Source: Pseudomonadota bacterium (GTDB lineage: Bacteria > Pseudomonadota > Gammaproteobacteria > Steroidobacterales > Steroidobacteraceae). From it: a stretch of DNA of 14,148 nt. Position numbers and translations under genes: made by a program. Numbering within the stretch: position 1 is the first letter of the stretch; every line of letters starts with the position of its first letter. The notes under the pieces were generated by a model that had not been told where the DNA came from, did no database searches, and saw only the letters and a list, made by a program, of their open reading frames with translations. The DNA lies in assembly GCA_003242275.1 (NCBI GenBank), contig QGUX01000068.1, forward strand, positions 1-14,148, written 5' to 3'. This document shows, piece by piece, positions 14,023 through 14,148 of this stretch.

Positions 14023-14148
14023 ATGACCGCAACGTCCAGCGCGGGCGCCAAGCCCATCGTCCTTGCTTACTCCGGCGGCCTCGACACCTCCTTCCTGGTG
14101 CCGTGGGTGGCGGAGAACACCGGCCGTCCCGTCATCACCGTCACGGTG
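14023..14148 (+). CDS. argG: argininosuccinate synthase, N-terminal part (cut by window end)
   Basis: The first 42 codons are present. The ATP-binding P-loop motif of argininosuccinate synthase, A-Y-S-G-G-L-D-T-S, is at about residues 15-23, preceded by a strand K-P-I-V-L. The enzyme joins citrulline and aspartate, using ATP, in the penultimate step of arginine synthesis in the cytosol. An ATG at 14023 follows a weak purine-rich stretch (GGCAGAG, 14010-14016). The short N-terminal extension before K-P-I-V-L (M-T-A-T-S-S-A-G-A) is of ordinary length. Linkage to argR suggests control by the ARG box upstream; further arginine genes probably follow beyond the window. Confidence 0.93.
   Translation, partial: MTATSSAGAKPIVLAYSGGLDTSFLVPWVAENTGRPVITVTV

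Noticed and set aside
1..14148. CRISPR array, tRNA/rRNA, insertion sequence or prophage genes
   Set aside because: No spaced direct repeats, cloverleaf sequences, transposase or phage motifs were seen on either strand.

Overview
The window is a GC-rich (about 70 % by eye), gene-dense piece of a proteobacterial chromosome, most likely a gammaproteobacterium of the broad Lysobacterales/Nevskiales/Steroidobacterales type. This is inferred from composition and gene content (TamA-TamB, NudC, a YtrA-type GntR operon, ArgR-ArgG); no 16S or ribosomal marker is present, so the order is uncertain. No RNA gene, IS element, phage gene or CRISPR array is visible, and no gene-free stretch exceeds about 165 bases.

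Layout. (1) 2-382: 3' part of an FlhC-like zinc-binding transcriptional activator cut by the window edge. (2) 460-1338: a QorB/NmrA-type NAD(P)-binding oxidoreductase with its own putative promoter. (3) 1460-6969: tamA-tamB, an outer-membrane Omp85 protein and its large inner-membrane-anchored partner, overlapping by 4 nt. (4) 6973-7875, minus strand: nudC, ending 3 nt from the end of tamB. (5) 7964-10720: an operon of a YtrA-subfamily GntR regulator, an ABC ATPase, a large permease with about 12 membrane segments, and a 42-residue small membrane protein (10592-10720) that is easily missed. All three junctions are ATGA overlaps. A perfect 7-bp inverted repeat (7926-7949) lies on the operon promoter. 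(6) 10837-12690: an exported DUF3857/transglutaminase-like protein with an intact Cys-His-Asp triad. (7) 13384-12732, minus strand: a ribbon-helix-helix antitoxin/PIN toxin pair of VapBC type, also joined by an ATGA overlap. (8) 13549-14004 argR and 14023 onward argG (cut by the window edge), the beginning of an arginine-biosynthesis block, with a near-consensus ARG box lying over the argR start codon.

How the parts work together. TamA and TamB form one trans-envelope assembly/lipid-transfer module. The GntR-ABC-permease-small protein operon looks like a self-regulated export or envelope-stress unit; its substrate cannot be read from sequence. ArgR probably represses its own promoter and arginine genes downstream. 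The toxin-antitoxin pair sits between the two as a small accessory element. Most of the window is ordinary housekeeping DNA. The best candidates for something not yet annotated are the small membrane protein at the end of the ABC operon and the very short or absent leaders of argR, nudC and possibly tamA.
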